Assembly (NCBI GenBank): GCA_963728935.1
Contig: CAVSMC010000001.1
Location: forward strand, 2,728,001-2,792,000
Length of the DNA stretch: 64,000 nucleotides
Direction of reading: 5' to 3'
Source of the DNA: CAVSMC01 sp963728935
Lineage (GTDB): Bacteria; Pseudomonadota; Gammaproteobacteria; Burkholderiales; Casimicrobiaceae
Numbering within the stretch: the stretch's first letter is position 1; each line of letters begins with the position of its first letter. Positions 51,708 to 60,815 of this stretch are shown here, one piece after another. Position numbers and translations under genes: made by a program. The notes beneath the pieces are model-generated. The model was given only the letters and a program-made list of their open reading frames with translations. It was not told the DNA's origin and did no database searches.

Positions 51708-52798
51708 ATCGATCGCTGAAGCGCTGGACGATCCCGCTGGTGGCGTCGCTCGCGCTCGCGGGGTGCAGCTACGCGGAGTTCTACTGGCAAGGGCTCAATG
51801 GTCAGGTCGATCTGCTGTCGCGCGCGAAGCCCATTCCCGAAGTCGTCGCGACCACCGACGACGCATCGCTCAAGGATCGGCTGACGCGCATCCAGGCGAT
51901 CCGCGCGTTCGCGAGCCGCGAGCTCGGGCTGCCCGAAAATCGCAGCTATACGCGGTATTCGGATCTCGGGCGGCCATTCGTCGTCTGGAACGTCTTCGCG
52001 GCGCCGGAGCTGTCGCTGCACACGCGCGAATGGTGCTTCCCGATCGCAGGTTGCGTGTCGTACCGAGGCTATTTCAACGAGGCCGACGCCAAGGCGGAGG
52101 CCGATCGAATGCGCGCGAGCGGCGACGACGTCTACATGAGCGGCGTGCCTGCGTACTCGACACTCGGCTGGTTCGACGACCCGGTGCTATCGACGTTCGT
52201 GCGCTTTCGCGAGGTCGAGCTCGCACGGCTGCTCTTCCACGAGCTGTCGCACCAGATCGTCTATGTGAAGGACGACACGTCGTTCAACGAGTCGTTCGCC
52301 GTCTCCGTCGAGGAGGAGGGCCTCAAGCGCTGGCTCGTCGCGCAGCAGCGCGTACGCAAGCCGGCCGAAATGGCGCGCCTCAACGACGACGCCGCGCGCG
52401 CGCAGCGGCTGCGCGCCGACTTCCGCACGCTGATGCGGACGACTCGCGAGCATCTCGCGCTGCTCTACGCGAGCGACGCGAGCGACGCCGACAAGCGCGC
52501 CGGCAAGGCCGCCGAGTTCGCGTCGATGCGCGCCCAATACGAGCAGATGAAGGCGATGTGGGGCGGCGGCCCCGCGTTCGACCGCTGGTTCGCGGGCGGT
52601 GCCAACAACGCGGGCATCGCGGCGGCGGGTCTGTACAACGACCGCGTGCCGCAATTCGCCGCGTTGCTTGCGGCCGAAGGCGGGGATCTGCTGCGCTTCT
52701 ACGCCCGCGTCAAGCAGCTCGCCGCGCTGCCGAAGGCCGAGCGCGAGGCGACGCTCGCGCGCTTGACGCCCGGCGTGCAGTCGGCCGAAGCGCAATAG
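51704..52798 (+). CDS. Lipoprotein aminopeptidase (COG4324-type)
   Basis: A 364-residue protein with a lipobox at LAGC (18-21), so it is anchored in the envelope. The zinc motif HELSH is at 179-183, and NESFAVSVEEEG (195-206) supplies the next ligand. The long helical C-terminus includes FYARVKQLAALPKAERE. It matches a proteobacterial family annotated as putative aminopeptidase, whose substrate is not established. It is translationally coupled to the aminotransferase. Confidence 0.82.
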   Translation: MNRSLKRWTIPLVASLALAGCSYAEFYWQGLNGQVDLLSRAKPIPEVVATTDDASLKDRLTRIQAIRAFASRELGLPENRSYTRYSDLGRPFVVWNVFAAPELSLHTREWCFPIAGCVSYRGYFNEADAKAEADRMRASGDDVYMSGVPAYSTLGWFDDPVLSTFVRFREVELARLLFHELSHQIVYVKDDTSFNESFAVSVEEEGLKRWLVAQQRVRKPAEMARLNDDAARAQRLRADFRTLMRTTREHLALLYASDASDADKRAGKAAEFASMRAQYEQMKAMWGGGPAFDRWFAGGANNAGIAAAGLYNDRVPQFAALLAAEGGDLLRFYARVKQLAALPKAEREATLARLTPGVQSAEAQ

Positions 52799-52828
52799 TG
52801 CTCGACGCGACGCGCGCTTCGACGCGCG

Positions 52829-53272
52829 CTACTTGAACGTCATCTCCTGGAAGTTGCGCACGCCGACGATCTCGCGCACCTCGCCGCGCTTGATCAGCGA
52901 CTCCATCTGCGCTTTCTCGGGTCCGACGAGCTTTTCTGCGATCGCGTCGAACTTGTCGTCGGCGCCGTCGAACGCCGCCCAGTTCTTCGTCTCGACCAGA
53001 AGCATCATGTTCCAGTCGTCACGGCCGGGTGCGTTGCCGTCGAGGATCTTGTAGGAGACGATGAGCTGCTGCTTTTTCGCTTCGTCCATCACGCGCTTCC
53101 AGTTCGCCGCGAGATCGCGAAGGTAGACCGAATCCATGCCCGGCTTCGCCTTCACGAACGTGACCGTCCAGATCGAGCCCGCCGCGTACGGACGATCCGC
53201 CGCAAACCCCAGGCTCGCCCCGAACGTGGCCGCGCACAGCATCGACATCACCAGCGCCTTGACGTGATTCAT
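52829..53272 (-). CDS. Exported protein of unknown function
   Basis: A 147-residue product starting at 53272 with GAGGAGAAGG upstream. The signal peptide ends near LGFAADRP. The mature part (IWTVTFVKAKPGMDSVYLRDLAANWKRVMDEAKKQ, SYKILDGNAPGRDDWNMMLLVETKNW) resembles small dimeric alpha-beta barrel proteins. Such exported proteins occur in soil proteobacteria without assigned function. It converges on the aminopeptidase gene. Confidence 0.7.
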   Translation of the reverse strand: MNHVKALVMSMLCAATFGASLGFAADRPYAAGSIWTVTFVKAKPGMDSVYLRDLAANWKRVMDEAKKQQLIVSYKILDGNAPGRDDWNMMLLVETKNWAAFDGADDKFDAIAEKLVGPEKAQMESLIKRGEVREIVGVRNFQEMTFK

Positions 53273-53463
53273 GTGCCTTCTCCTCGCACCGATTGACGTT
53301 CGCGCGCTGCGTCGCCCACTGACGCGCCGACGCGCGCGACGCGGCCAATGTAGCAACGGGTCCCGGTAGCCGGCGCCCTGCGCGACAGGACGCCGCGGGC
53401 GACGACGGCAAGCGGCAGACGGCGACGAGCGCACGCGCGGGCAGCGTGCGCGTCTACGGCCGT

Positions 53464-54207
53464 TCAGCTCGTCGTGAGCACGACCGGCGCGTGATCGCTG
53501 GTGCCCACGTCGGCGAGAACCACGCAGCTCGTCGCGCGCTCGGCGATCGATTTCGACGCGAGGATGTAATCGATGCGCCAGCCGATGTTGCGCGCGCGCA
53601 TGTTGCGCCACGGCGGCCACCACGTGAAAAGGCCTTCGTTCGTTGGGTCGAACGCGCGTCCGACGTCGACGAGATGCCCGCCCAGAAGCTTGTCGAAGAG
53701 CTCGCGCTCCTCCGGACGCTGGCCAATGACGCCGGCCTTGCGCTCCTTCGGATGGACGTCGATCTCGAGGCGCGCGACATTGAGGTCGCCGCAGACCACG
53801 AGCTCGCGGCCTTCGTCATGAAGCTTCGCCGCCCACGCCGCGAGCCGCTCGAGAAACGAGATCTTCGCCGGATAATCCTTGCCGCCGTTCGGCACGTAGA
53901 CGGACGCGACGACCCAGTTGCCGACGGCGACTTGGACGATCCGCGTCTCCATATCGAAGTCGGGATGGCTCCATTGCGGATCCGCTTCGAGCAGGTGCCG
54001 GCGCACGTGCAGCGACACGCCCGAATAGCCGCGCCCGCCGTGCCAATACGCGTGGTAGTCGGCGAGCTTGCACCGCTCGGGTATCTGCGCCGGCTCGGCC
54101 TTGATCTCCTGTAGGCATACGATGTCCGGCTGATCGCGTTCGAGCCAGTCGCACACCTGCGCTTCGCGCGCCCGTATGCCGTTGACGTTCCAGGTTGCGA
54201 TCTTCAT
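53464..54207 (-). CDS. xthA: Exodeoxyribonuclease III
   Basis: A 247-residue AP endonuclease/3'-5' exonuclease of the EEP superfamily. MKIATWNVNGIRAR gives the first active-site Asn, VCLQEIKAE the Glu, CGDLNVARLEID the Asp/Asn pair and TSDHAPVV the terminal Asp-His. It acts in base excision repair. It lies 12 bases downstream of fumC and may share its transcript. Confidence 0.95.
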   Translation of the reverse strand: MKIATWNVNGIRAREAQVCDWLERDQPDIVCLQEIKAEPAQIPERCKLADYHAYWHGGRGYSGVSLHVRRHLLEADPQWSHPDFDMETRIVQVAVGNWVVASVYVPNGGKDYPAKISFLERLAAWAAKLHDEGRELVVCGDLNVARLEIDVHPKERKAGVIGQRPEERELFDKLLGGHLVDVGRAFDPTNEGLFTWWPPWRNMRARNIGWRIDYILASKSIAERATSCVVLADVGTSDHAPVVLTTS

Positions 54208-54219
54208 GTCGCGAAGGGG

Positions 54220-55626
54220 CTACTTGCTCGTAGCGACGTAAGGCCTGGTGAGCTTCGCCGGGTCGACCAGCCGATCGTAATCGGCAGCGGAAAGGAGCCC
54301 GAGCGCTTCCGCGGCTTCCTTCGGCGTCGTATCGTGCTCGACCGCGTGATGCGCGACACGCGCGGCGTTGTCGTAGCCGATGACCGGCGTGAGCGCGGTG
54401 ACGAGCATCAGCGAGCGCTCGACCATCTTCGCGATCCGCGCGCGATCGGCGGTCAAGCCTTCGATCGCGTAACGGTGGAAATTGGTACCGCCGTCGGCGA
54501 GCAGGCGAATCGACTGCAGCACGTTGTGCGCAATCAGCGGCTTGTAGACGTTCATTTCGAGGTGGCCTCCGGCCCCGCCCAACGTGACGGCGAGATCGTT
54601 CGCGATGACCTGAAGCGTGAGCATCGCCATCGCTTCGCACTGCGTCGGATTCACCTTGCCGGGCATGATCGACGAGCCGGGCTCGTTCGCCGGCAGCACG
54701 AGCTCGCCGAGCCCCGCACGCGGACCGCTCGCAAGGAGCCGGACGTCGTTCGCGATCTTGTGCATCGACGCGGCGGCGGTCTTGAGCGTCGACGACAGCG
54801 CGACCAGCGCATCGTGTGCGCCCTGCGCGGCAAACTTGTCGGCGGCGGCGACGAACGGCAGTCCCGTCAATGCAGCGATCTCGGCGGCGATCTCGCGATC
54901 GAAGCCGGGTGGCGCGTTGATGCCGGTGCCCACTGCGGTGCCCCCGGCGGCGAGCTCGTAGACGTCGAGCAGCGCGTGGTCAACGCGCTCCAGGTCCGCG
55001 CTTAGCATCGCCGCGTAGCCGCCGAATTCCTGCCCGAGCATCAACGGTGTCGCATCCTGCAGGTGCGTACGGCCGACCTTGACGATGTCCGCCCACGCCG
55101 CGGCCTTGTCGGCGAGCGCGTCGCGAAGTCCGATCAACGCCGGGACGAGCCTCGCCACGACCGCCTCGGCGGCAGCGATGTGCATCGCGGCCGGAATCAT
55201 GTCGTTCGACGACTGCGCCATGTTGACGTGGTCGTTCGGGTGAACGGGCCGTTTCGAACCGAGCGGCTCGCCCGCAGCGCGCGAGCAGAGGTTCGCGATC
55301 ACCTCGTTCACGTTCATGTTGAGTTGCGTGCCGCTGCCGGTCATCCAGACATGCAACGGAAACTCGTCCGGATACCGCCCGACGAGGATGTCGTCGCACG
55401 CGGCCGCGATCAGCCGCGCGAGCTCTTCGGGCAGCCGACGCGACCGCGCGTTGACCTGCGCGGCGGCTTTCTTGATGATGGCGAGCGCGCGCACGAGCTC
55501 GACCGGCATGCGCTCCTCGCCGATGTTGAAGTAGCGTAGCGAGCGCTGCGTCTGCGCGCCCCACAGGCGGTCGGACGGGACCTCGACTTCGCCCAGACTG
55601 TCGGTTTCGACGCGGATGGTCGTCAT
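54220..55626 (-). CDS. fumC: Class II fumarate hydratase
   Basis: A 468-residue enzyme of the citric acid cycle, fumarate to malate, without iron-sulfur clusters. TGSGTQLNMNVNEV, the His188 region RTHLQDATP and the signature SSIMPGKVNP at 318-327 are all intact. The C-terminal LLSAADYDRLVDPAKLTRP is typical. The start at 55626 opens TTIRVETDSLGEVEVP as in other FumC proteins. Confidence 0.96.
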   Translation of the reverse strand: MTTIRVETDSLGEVEVPSDRLWGAQTQRSLRYFNIGEERMPVELVRALAIIKKAAAQVNARSRRLPEELARLIAAACDDILVGRYPDEFPLHVWMTGSGTQLNMNVNEVIANLCSRAAGEPLGSKRPVHPNDHVNMAQSSNDMIPAAMHIAAAEAVVARLVPALIGLRDALADKAAAWADIVKVGRTHLQDATPLMLGQEFGGYAAMLSADLERVDHALLDVYELAAGGTAVGTGINAPPGFDREIAAEIAALTGLPFVAAADKFAAQGAHDALVALSSTLKTAAASMHKIANDVRLLASGPRAGLGELVLPANEPGSSIMPGKVNPTQCEAMAMLTLQVIANDLAVTLGGAGGHLEMNVYKPLIAHNVLQSIRLLADGGTNFHRYAIEGLTADRARIAKMVERSLMLVTALTPVIGYDNAARVAHHAVEHDTTPKEAAEALGLLSAADYDRLVDPAKLTRPYVATSK

Positions 55627-55732
55627 GGCGTTTTCCTTCGGGACGAAGCGCCGACGGACGCGGGCTTCGGTCTGCTATTAGATCGCCCGCGCGTCGAAAG
55701 ATCGAGCCGCGGCGGGCAATGGCGGTAGCCAG

Positions 55733-55761
55733 TTGTTTTCCAAGGGGATTCGCCGTATAAT
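55733..55761 (+). promoter_or_regulatory. Sigma-70-type promoter of the rpsF operon
   Basis: TTGTTT at 55733-55738 and a perfect TATAAT at 55756-55761 are separated by exactly 17 bases. The resulting leader is about 100 bases long before the rpsF ATG. Confidence 0.75.
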
Positions 55762-55775
55762 CATCGGTTCCCTTG

Positions 55776-55799
55776 CCTCACCCGCTGCAGACGGGGAGG
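55776..55799 (+). promoter_or_regulatory. Hairpin in the rpsF leader, possible S6:S18 control element
   Basis: CCTCACCCG pairs with CGGGGAGG (one bulged A) around CTGCAGA. rpsF leaders in many bacteria carry a structured S6:S18 binding site. The position fits, but the consensus was not verified here. Confidence 0.35.
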
Positions 55800-55871
55800 C
55801 CGCCGGCGATAGGTTACGAGAACTTAGCACGCAACCGAGCTCGCCCAACCAGACCACAAGGAGCGTTCTGC

Positions 55872-56321
55872 ATGCGTCACTACGAAATCGTGTTCATCGT
55901 GCACCCCGACCAGAGCGAGCAGGTGCCCGGCATGGTCGAGCGGTATCGCGCGATGGTCACCAACAGGAACGGGCGGATCCACCGCCTCGAGGATTGGGGG
56001 CGCCGCCAGCTCACCTATCCCATTGCCAAGATCCACAAGGCGCACTACGTGCTGATGAACATCGAATGCGATGCGGCGACGCTCACCGAGCTCGAGCACG
56101 CGTTCAAGTTCAACGACGCCGTGCTGCGGCATCTGATCGTCGCGATGACCGAAGCGGTCGTCACGCCGTCGCCGATGATGCGCGAAGAGAAGAAGCCGCG
56201 CGAGGGACGGGAAGGCCGCGAAGGACGCGAGAGCCGCGAAGCACGCGAGCCGCGCGAAGTCCGCGAGCCGCGCGAAGTCCGCGAGCCGGTTCGCGAAGCA
56301 ACGGAGAAGCCCGCGGCTTGA
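55872..56321 (+). CDS. rpsF: 30S ribosomal protein S6
   Basis: 149 residues; the ATG has AAGGAG 8 bases upstream. The S6 core is MRHYEIVFIVHPDQSEQVPGMVERY, EDWGRRQLTYPIAKIHKAHYVLMNIE and FNDAVLRHLIVAM. After about residue 100 there is a charged tail of degenerate RE-G/P/S/A repeats (REGREGREGRESREAREPREV) that makes it longer than typical S6. The stop overlaps the TTG start of priB. Confidence 0.97.
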   Translation: MRHYEIVFIVHPDQSEQVPGMVERYRAMVTNRNGRIHRLEDWGRRQLTYPIAKIHKAHYVLMNIECDAATLTELEHAFKFNDAVLRHLIVAMTEAVVTPSPMMREEKKPREGREGREGRESREAREPREVREPREVREPVREATEKPAA

Positions 56322-56632
56322 CGCAGCGGCTGGTCAATCGCGTGACGCTCGATGCCACGCTCGCCGATGCGAGCGCGCTTCGCTTCACACCGGCGGGAAT
56401 CCCGGCATTCGACGGCGTGCTCAGGCACGCGTCGCGGCAGCAGGAGGCGGGTGGAGAGCGGGCGGTCGACTGCGAGATCGCGGCGGTTGCCTACGGCGAC
56501 ACCGCGCGCTCGCTCGCGAAGATCGCGACCGGAACGGCGCTGCGCTGCCACGGCTTCGTCGCACGCCGCTATCGCACCGGCATCACGCTTGCGCTGCACG
56601 TGAGCGAATTCGAATTGATGGAACGAGACTGA
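56318..56632 (+). CDS. priB: Primosomal replication protein PriB
   Basis: A 104-residue single-domain OB-fold protein between rpsF and rpsR, the usual betaproteobacterial position. It starts at TTG overlapping the rpsF TGA. NRVTLDATLADASALRFTPAGIPAF, CEIAAVAYGD and CHGFVARRYR match the PriB single-stranded DNA-binding fold. It helps restart stalled replication forks with PriA. Confidence 0.92.
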   Translation: MTQRLVNRVTLDATLADASALRFTPAGIPAFDGVLRHASRQQEAGGERAVDCEIAAVAYGDTARSLAKIATGTALRCHGFVARRYRTGITLALHVSEFELMERD

Positions 56633-56645
56633 AAGGAACACGACC

Positions 56646-56939
56646 ATGCCCCGTCCGATGGGAAGAGGGAAAGGCAAAGGCAAGGATGGCAAGAACCTGA
56701 AGCGCCGCGACCGCGGCAACGCGCTGTTCAAGCGCCGCAAGTTCTGCCGTTTCACCGCCGAAGGCGTCAAGCAGATCGATTACAAAGACATCGATGTGCT
56801 GAAGGATTTCATCCAGGAGAACGGCAAGATCATGCCGGCGCGCATCACCGGCACGAAGGCGCGCTACCAGCGCCAGCTCTCCACGGCGATCAAGCGCGCG
56901 CGCTACCTCGCGCTGCTGCCGTACACCGACCTCCACTGA
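56646..56939 (+). CDS. rpsR: 30S ribosomal protein S18
   Basis: 97 residues. The core FKRRKFCRFTAEGVKQIDYKDIDVLKDFI and RITGTKARYQRQLSTAIKRARYLALLPYT is typical; the N-terminal 25 residues are a basic Gly/Lys/Arg-rich extension common in this class. S18 binds S6 in the platform of the small subunit. Confidence 0.97.
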   Translation: MPRPMGRGKGKGKDGKNLKRRDRGNALFKRRKFCRFTAEGVKQIDYKDIDVLKDFIQENGKIMPARITGTKARYQRQLSTAIKRARYLALLPYTDLH

Positions 56940-56952
56940 CGCGGGACACGAC

Positions 56953-57411
56953 ATGCAGATCATCCTGCTCGAAAAGATCGCGAACGTCGGCAATCTCGGT
57001 GACGTCGTCAAGGTCAAGCAAGGCTATGCTCGCAACTATCTGATCCCGCAAGGCAAGGCGAAGCGCGCGACGCCGGAGAACATCAAGCAGATCGAGGAGA
57101 AGCGCGTCGAGCTCGAGCGCATCGCTGCCGAGAAGCTCACGCAGTCGCAGGAGCTCGCGACGAAGGTCGAGGGTCTCGCGCTATCGATTACGCAGAAGGC
57201 GGGCGTCGATGGACGGCTCTTCGGGTCGGTCACCAACGTCGACATCGTCGAGGCGTTGAAGGGCCATGGCGTCGACGTCGAGAAGTCGGCGGTGCGCATG
57301 CCGTCCGGCCCGCTGAAGCAAGTCGGCGAATTTCCGATCACGATCGCGCTGCACACGGACGTGCTCGCGCACGTGATGGTCGCGGTGGTCGGCGAGACGG
57401 TCGGCAGCTGA
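56953..57411 (+). CDS. rplI: 50S ribosomal protein L9
   Basis: A 152-residue protein with the N-terminal signature LLEKIANVGNLGDVVKVKQGYARNYLIPQGKA, a connecting helix, and a C-terminal domain (GVDGRLFGSVTNVDIVEAL). It binds 23S rRNA at the base of the L1 stalk. It is the last ribosomal gene of the block; a terminator follows. Confidence 0.97.
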   Translation: MQIILLEKIANVGNLGDVVKVKQGYARNYLIPQGKAKRATPENIKQIEEKRVELERIAAEKLTQSQELATKVEGLALSITQKAGVDGRLFGSVTNVDIVEALKGHGVDVEKSAVRMPSGPLKQVGEFPITIALHTDVLAHVMVAVVGETVGS

Positions 57412-57432
57412 CGGCGCCCGGATTTCAAGGGA

Positions 57433-57459
57433 AAAAAGGGGCCGTCGCGGGCCCTTTTT
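57433..57459 (+). terminator. Terminator after rplI
   Basis: AAAAAGGGGCC pairs with GGGCCCTTTTT with one G-G mismatch around GTCGC, 21 bases past the L9 stop. It separates the ribosomal block from dnaB, which has a possible TAGAAT at 57521. Confidence 0.75.
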
Positions 57460-57571
57460 CTATTAGCTTCGTCGTCCGAACGGCTGGTCAGTTCGGGCGC
57501 ACGCGGACGCGCTGCGGCGTTAGAATGCACGCGTCCATACCGACGTCCGCCGTCGTCCTTTAGCCCTCCCG

Positions 57572-58939
57572 ATGCCCGACGACCGCGAACTCGAAGCGCT
57601 GAAGCTCCCTCCGCATTCGGTCGAGGCGGAACAATCGGTTCTCGGCGGCTTGCTGCTCGACAACGAAGCGGCCGACCGCATCGGCGATGCGCTCGGCGCG
57701 CCGGATTTCTACAGCGATGCGCATCGGCTCATCTACGCGCACATCATCCGGCTGATCGCCGACGGCAAGCCGGCCGACGTCGTGACCGTCTCCGAATCGC
57801 TCTCATCGGTACAGAAGCTCGACTACATCGGCGGGCTCTCGTATCTGGGCGCGCTGGTGCAGAACGTGCCCACGGCGGCGAATATCCGCCATTACGCGGC
57901 GATCGTGCGCGAGCGTTCGATTCTGCGCCAGCTCGCAGCAACCGCCGGCGAGATCGCCGACGCCGCGTACAACCCCCTCGGCCGCACTGCGCGCGACGTG
58001 CTCGACGAAGCCGAGACGAAGGTGCTGCACATTGCGGAGCAGGGCGCGCGCGGGCAGCAACAATTTGCCGAGCTGCCGAAGCTTCTCGCGCAGGTCGTCG
58101 ACCGCATCGAGCTCTTGTACAACCGCGACGATCCGTCCGAAGTGACCGGCATTCCGACCGGCTTTACCGACCTCGACCGGATGACGGCCGGGATGCAGGA
58201 AGGCGATCTGATCGTCGTTGCGGGAAGACCCTCGATGGGAAAGAGCAGTCTCGCGTTGAATATCGGCGAGCACGTTGCGCTCAGCGCCAAGCTGCCCGTC
58301 GCCGTGTTCTCGATGGAAATGGGCGCGACACAGCTCGCGATGCGGCTGATCGGATCGGTCGGGCGGCTCGATCAATCCAAGTTGCGCATCGGTCGCCTCA
58401 CGAGCGAGGACTGGGAGAAGCTCACGGTCGCGCTCGGGCGACTGAACGACGCGCCGATTCTGGTCGACGAGACGCCGGCGTTGACGGCGATGGAAGTGCG
58501 CTCGCGCGCTCGACGTCTCCTCAAGACCTACGGCAAGCTCGGTTTGGTCATCGTCGATTACCTGCAGCTGATGCAAGCGACGACGAGCGGCGAGAACCGC
58601 GCGACCGAGATATCCGAGATCTCGCGTTCGATGAAAGCGCTCGCGAAAGAGCTCAAGGTGCCGGTGATGGCGCTCTCCCAGCTCAATCGCTCGCTCGAGC
58701 AGCGGCCGAACAAGCGGCCGGTGATGTCGGATTTAAGGGAATCGGGCGCGATCGAGCAGGACGCAGACGTGATCCTGTTCATCTACCGTGACGAGGTCTA
58801 CAACCCCGACACGCAGGACAAGGGAGTTGCCGAAATCATCATCGGCAAGCAGCGCAATGGGCCGATCGGCACCGTGCGCCTGACGTTCCTCGGCGAATAC
58901 ACGCGCTTCGAGAACTTCGCTTCGCCCGGGTCGTATTGA
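57572..58939 (+). CDS. dnaB: Replicative DNA helicase DnaB
   Basis: A 455-residue hexameric helicase. The N-terminal domain begins LKLPPHSVEAEQSVLGGLLLD, and the RecA-like domain has Walker A GRPSMGKSS at 218-226, Walker B LVIVDYLQLM, and SQLNRSLEQRPNKRPVMSDLRESGAIEQDADVILF. It ends without an intein. It unwinds DNA ahead of the replication fork. Confidence 0.97.
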   Translation: MPDDRELEALKLPPHSVEAEQSVLGGLLLDNEAADRIGDALGAPDFYSDAHRLIYAHIIRLIADGKPADVVTVSESLSSVQKLDYIGGLSYLGALVQNVPTAANIRHYAAIVRERSILRQLAATAGEIADAAYNPLGRTARDVLDEAETKVLHIAEQGARGQQQFAELPKLLAQVVDRIELLYNRDDPSEVTGIPTGFTDLDRMTAGMQEGDLIVVAGRPSMGKSSLALNIGEHVALSAKLPVAVFSMEMGATQLAMRLIGSVGRLDQSKLRIGRLTSEDWEKLTVALGRLNDAPILVDETPALTAMEVRSRARRLLKTYGKLGLVIVDYLQLMQATTSGENRATEISEISRSMKALAKELKVPVMALSQLNRSLEQRPNKRPVMSDLRESGAIEQDADVILFIYRDEVYNPDTQDKGVAEIIIGKQRNGPIGTVRLTFLGEYTRFENFASPGSY

Positions 58940-59045
58940 TCGGCGTCGCGCCGGGATGACGTCCAAGCGTCGTCACAGTGCGACGCCACGGGGCGTTCGT
59001 GCTCGCCTCCAATCAAGGCAACTACGATATGCGATTTCAATGTCG

Positions 59046-59265
59046 GCTTGATGCCGCGCGGTATTGAGTTTCGGCGGCGGCCCGCTCGTCCTCTTGCAAA
59101 CGACACGTCGCCGGGCGACACGCTCGCCAAGGTTGCGAGGTCGGCTTCAACCTCGATGTCGGTTTCGACGCCCGGATCGTCGATGCGAAGCTCGACGCCC
59201 GTTCGCTCGAGCACCAGCCAGAATTCACGCGGACCGCGATATGAGCAAAGTATGCGGCTGGAGCG
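59046..59265 (-). pseudogene. Remnant of an SCP2-domain (HxlR-type regulator C-terminus) gene
   Basis: In one minus-strand frame the segment REFWLVLERTGVELRIDDPGVETDIEVEADLATLASV, then SPGDVSFARGRAG, resembles the SCP2-like C-terminal half of winged-helix HxlR regulators. The usual VWxGD has become VSPGD and the end is scrambled. The DNA-binding half is missing upstream and no start codon is credible. It is best read as a decayed fragment in the otherwise gene-free 503 bases after dnaB. Confidence 0.55.
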
Positions 59266-59442
59266 GAAACACACGACCACCCGAGTTCGCCGCACCGTTG
59301 TCGCAACAAGAGTTCATCAAGTGAATATTCGCGATCAACGGAGCCGATTCGGCTAGTGACCGCGGCAAGCGTTGGCGGCACGATACACATTACTCATCGG
59401 CAGTCGATTGCGCCGCACTCGGTCCCATGTAAGGAGTTGGCC

Positions 59443-59781
59443 ATGGCATTGCACAAGACGCGAAAAGTCGCGACCTATTTGCGCGATGGTTCGCTCTGGG
59501 TCGGACACTTCGTCGAGAGTCAGGGCGAGCTTGACTTTGGTGATGATCGGTTTGATGCCGCGCATGGCTTGGCCAAGCTCGTGCGCGTCGAGGCGACGAG
59601 CGAAACTCGGCACCTGGGTCAGTCCGCGGGCCAGACAGGCGCGAGTAAGCCGCGCAGCGTCGCGAGGACTGGCGCATTGCTCGAACGATTGCGCCGGCCC
59701 GTCAGCGCCCGTCGCGACACACCGAATGCCAACCGGCCGCATACCGCCCGGCTATACGTGTGTCTGCTCCGCGACATCTAG
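59443..59781 (+). CDS. Possible small protein of unknown function
   Basis: A 112-codon frame opening MALHKTRKVATYLRDGSLWVGHFVES with a good AAGGAG 8 bases upstream. The first 50 residues look protein-like; the rest is Arg/Ser/Thr-rich and may be noise. No family is recognised. An antisense frame of 129 codons overlaps most of it, so coding status is uncertain. Confidence 0.35.
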   Translation: MALHKTRKVATYLRDGSLWVGHFVESQGELDFGDDRFDAAHGLAKLVRVEATSETRHLGQSAGQTGASKPRSVARTGALLERLRRPVSARRDTPNANRPHTARLYVCLLRDI

Positions 59782-59866
59782 ACCGTCGAACCCGATGTCA
59801 AGAAATGGGAAGGTGCTCGCGGGCTTGGTTCACCGGCCGGTTCTTCCACCCCTCTTGCGCAGAGAT

Positions 59867-60595
59867 CTAGTTGTCCCCGTCCGCGTTGGCTCTGTTGGTG
59901 CGTGTGTAGAAGAAATAGTCGGCCGTGTAAGGCACGAACGCCTGATTGCCGACGTTGGATGGCGAAGAGCAGCCTGTCGACGGCGCGACCCCTCCAGACG
60001 TGTTCAGCCGCTGGACGAAGGTGGTCTTCGAGAGCGTGTCGCCACCGGTGGGGCCGTCTTCGGTTCCAGTCACCGTAACCTTGAGCCAGGCGATGGCTCC
60101 CTGCTTGACGAAAGCGGGGTCGGTGGAGGAATCACCGAGATCGCCCGGAACACTTGGATCAGCCGGACGCACCTTGCCCCAGACGGTGCTCGAGTCGCGC
60201 GAGTGCTGCCACGTTGCTCGAATGGTGCCATCGGCGATCACCGCCGGATTGGTATTCGGCTCAAACGGATTGGGGCTGAAGAAGTGCGTGGTGAGTTGCT
60301 TGAGCTCGTCGTTGAACAGCGTTGCCTCCGGTGTGAAGAGCGCATAGGCGACGCCAGTGGGTGAGGAGGCCGAGGGCACGCAGACGTAGTTCTGCGTGCC
60401 GACGGCGTGACCCAGCAGGAACGCGCGGTTCCCCCCCGGCACCGCGATGTTCGGGGGCACGGAGGGCGGTGTGACGTGGGCGGCGTGTGCGGGCTGCGGC
60501 AGCGAGACCGTGAAAGCGACGGCGAGCGCGGTAGCGCACGCCACGGGCAGGATGCGACCAGTCGTCTGATTCTCCGCTGTATTGCAGTTCTTCAA
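59867..60595 (-). CDS. Exported DUF3455 family protein
   Basis: The 242-residue product probably starts at TTG 60595, six bases after AAGGAG; an ATG at 60640 lacks such a site. The signal peptide runs to about PQPAHAAHV. The mature protein has the DUF3455 pattern: VPPNIAVPGGNRAFLLGHAVGTQNYVCV, FTPEATLF, HSRDSSTVWGKV and GAIAWLKVTVTGTEDGP. The function of the family is unknown. It is divergent from the acyltransferase gene. Confidence 0.8.
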   Translation of the reverse strand: MKNCNTAENQTTGRILPVACATALAVAFTVSLPQPAHAAHVTPPSVPPNIAVPGGNRAFLLGHAVGTQNYVCVPSASSPTGVAYALFTPEATLFNDELKQLTTHFFSPNPFEPNTNPAVIADGTIRATWQHSRDSSTVWGKVRPADPSVPGDLGDSSTDPAFVKQGAIAWLKVTVTGTEDGPTGGDTLSKTTFVQRLNTSGGVAPSTGCSSPSNVGNQAFVPYTADYFFYTRTNRANADGDN

Positions 60596-60778
60596 TCCAT
60601 TCTCCTTTCGCGCCTTGTGCGCGGGTTGTCGGCTTGACACTCAGATTGCCGCGAAGGCGAAGCAGCCCAGTCTAGAGGGCATGTGCGTTATCGAAACGTC
60701 ACCGGCGGGCCATTCTCGTTTCGTTTGTTGCCCGGCAAACGGGACTTACCGCATGCGTGTGCAGATTGACGTAAGTCA

Positions 60779-60803
60779 TGGGGGCGCGCGATTGGCGCCC
60801 CCA
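60779..60803. promoter_or_regulatory. Hairpin in the leader of the acyltransferase gene
   Basis: TGGGGGCGC and GCGCCCCCA are exact reverse complements around GCGATTG, ending 12 bases before the ATG. No ribosome-binding purine tract lies between hairpin and start. Confidence 0.5.
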
Positions 60804-60815
60804 AAATCGAATCGT

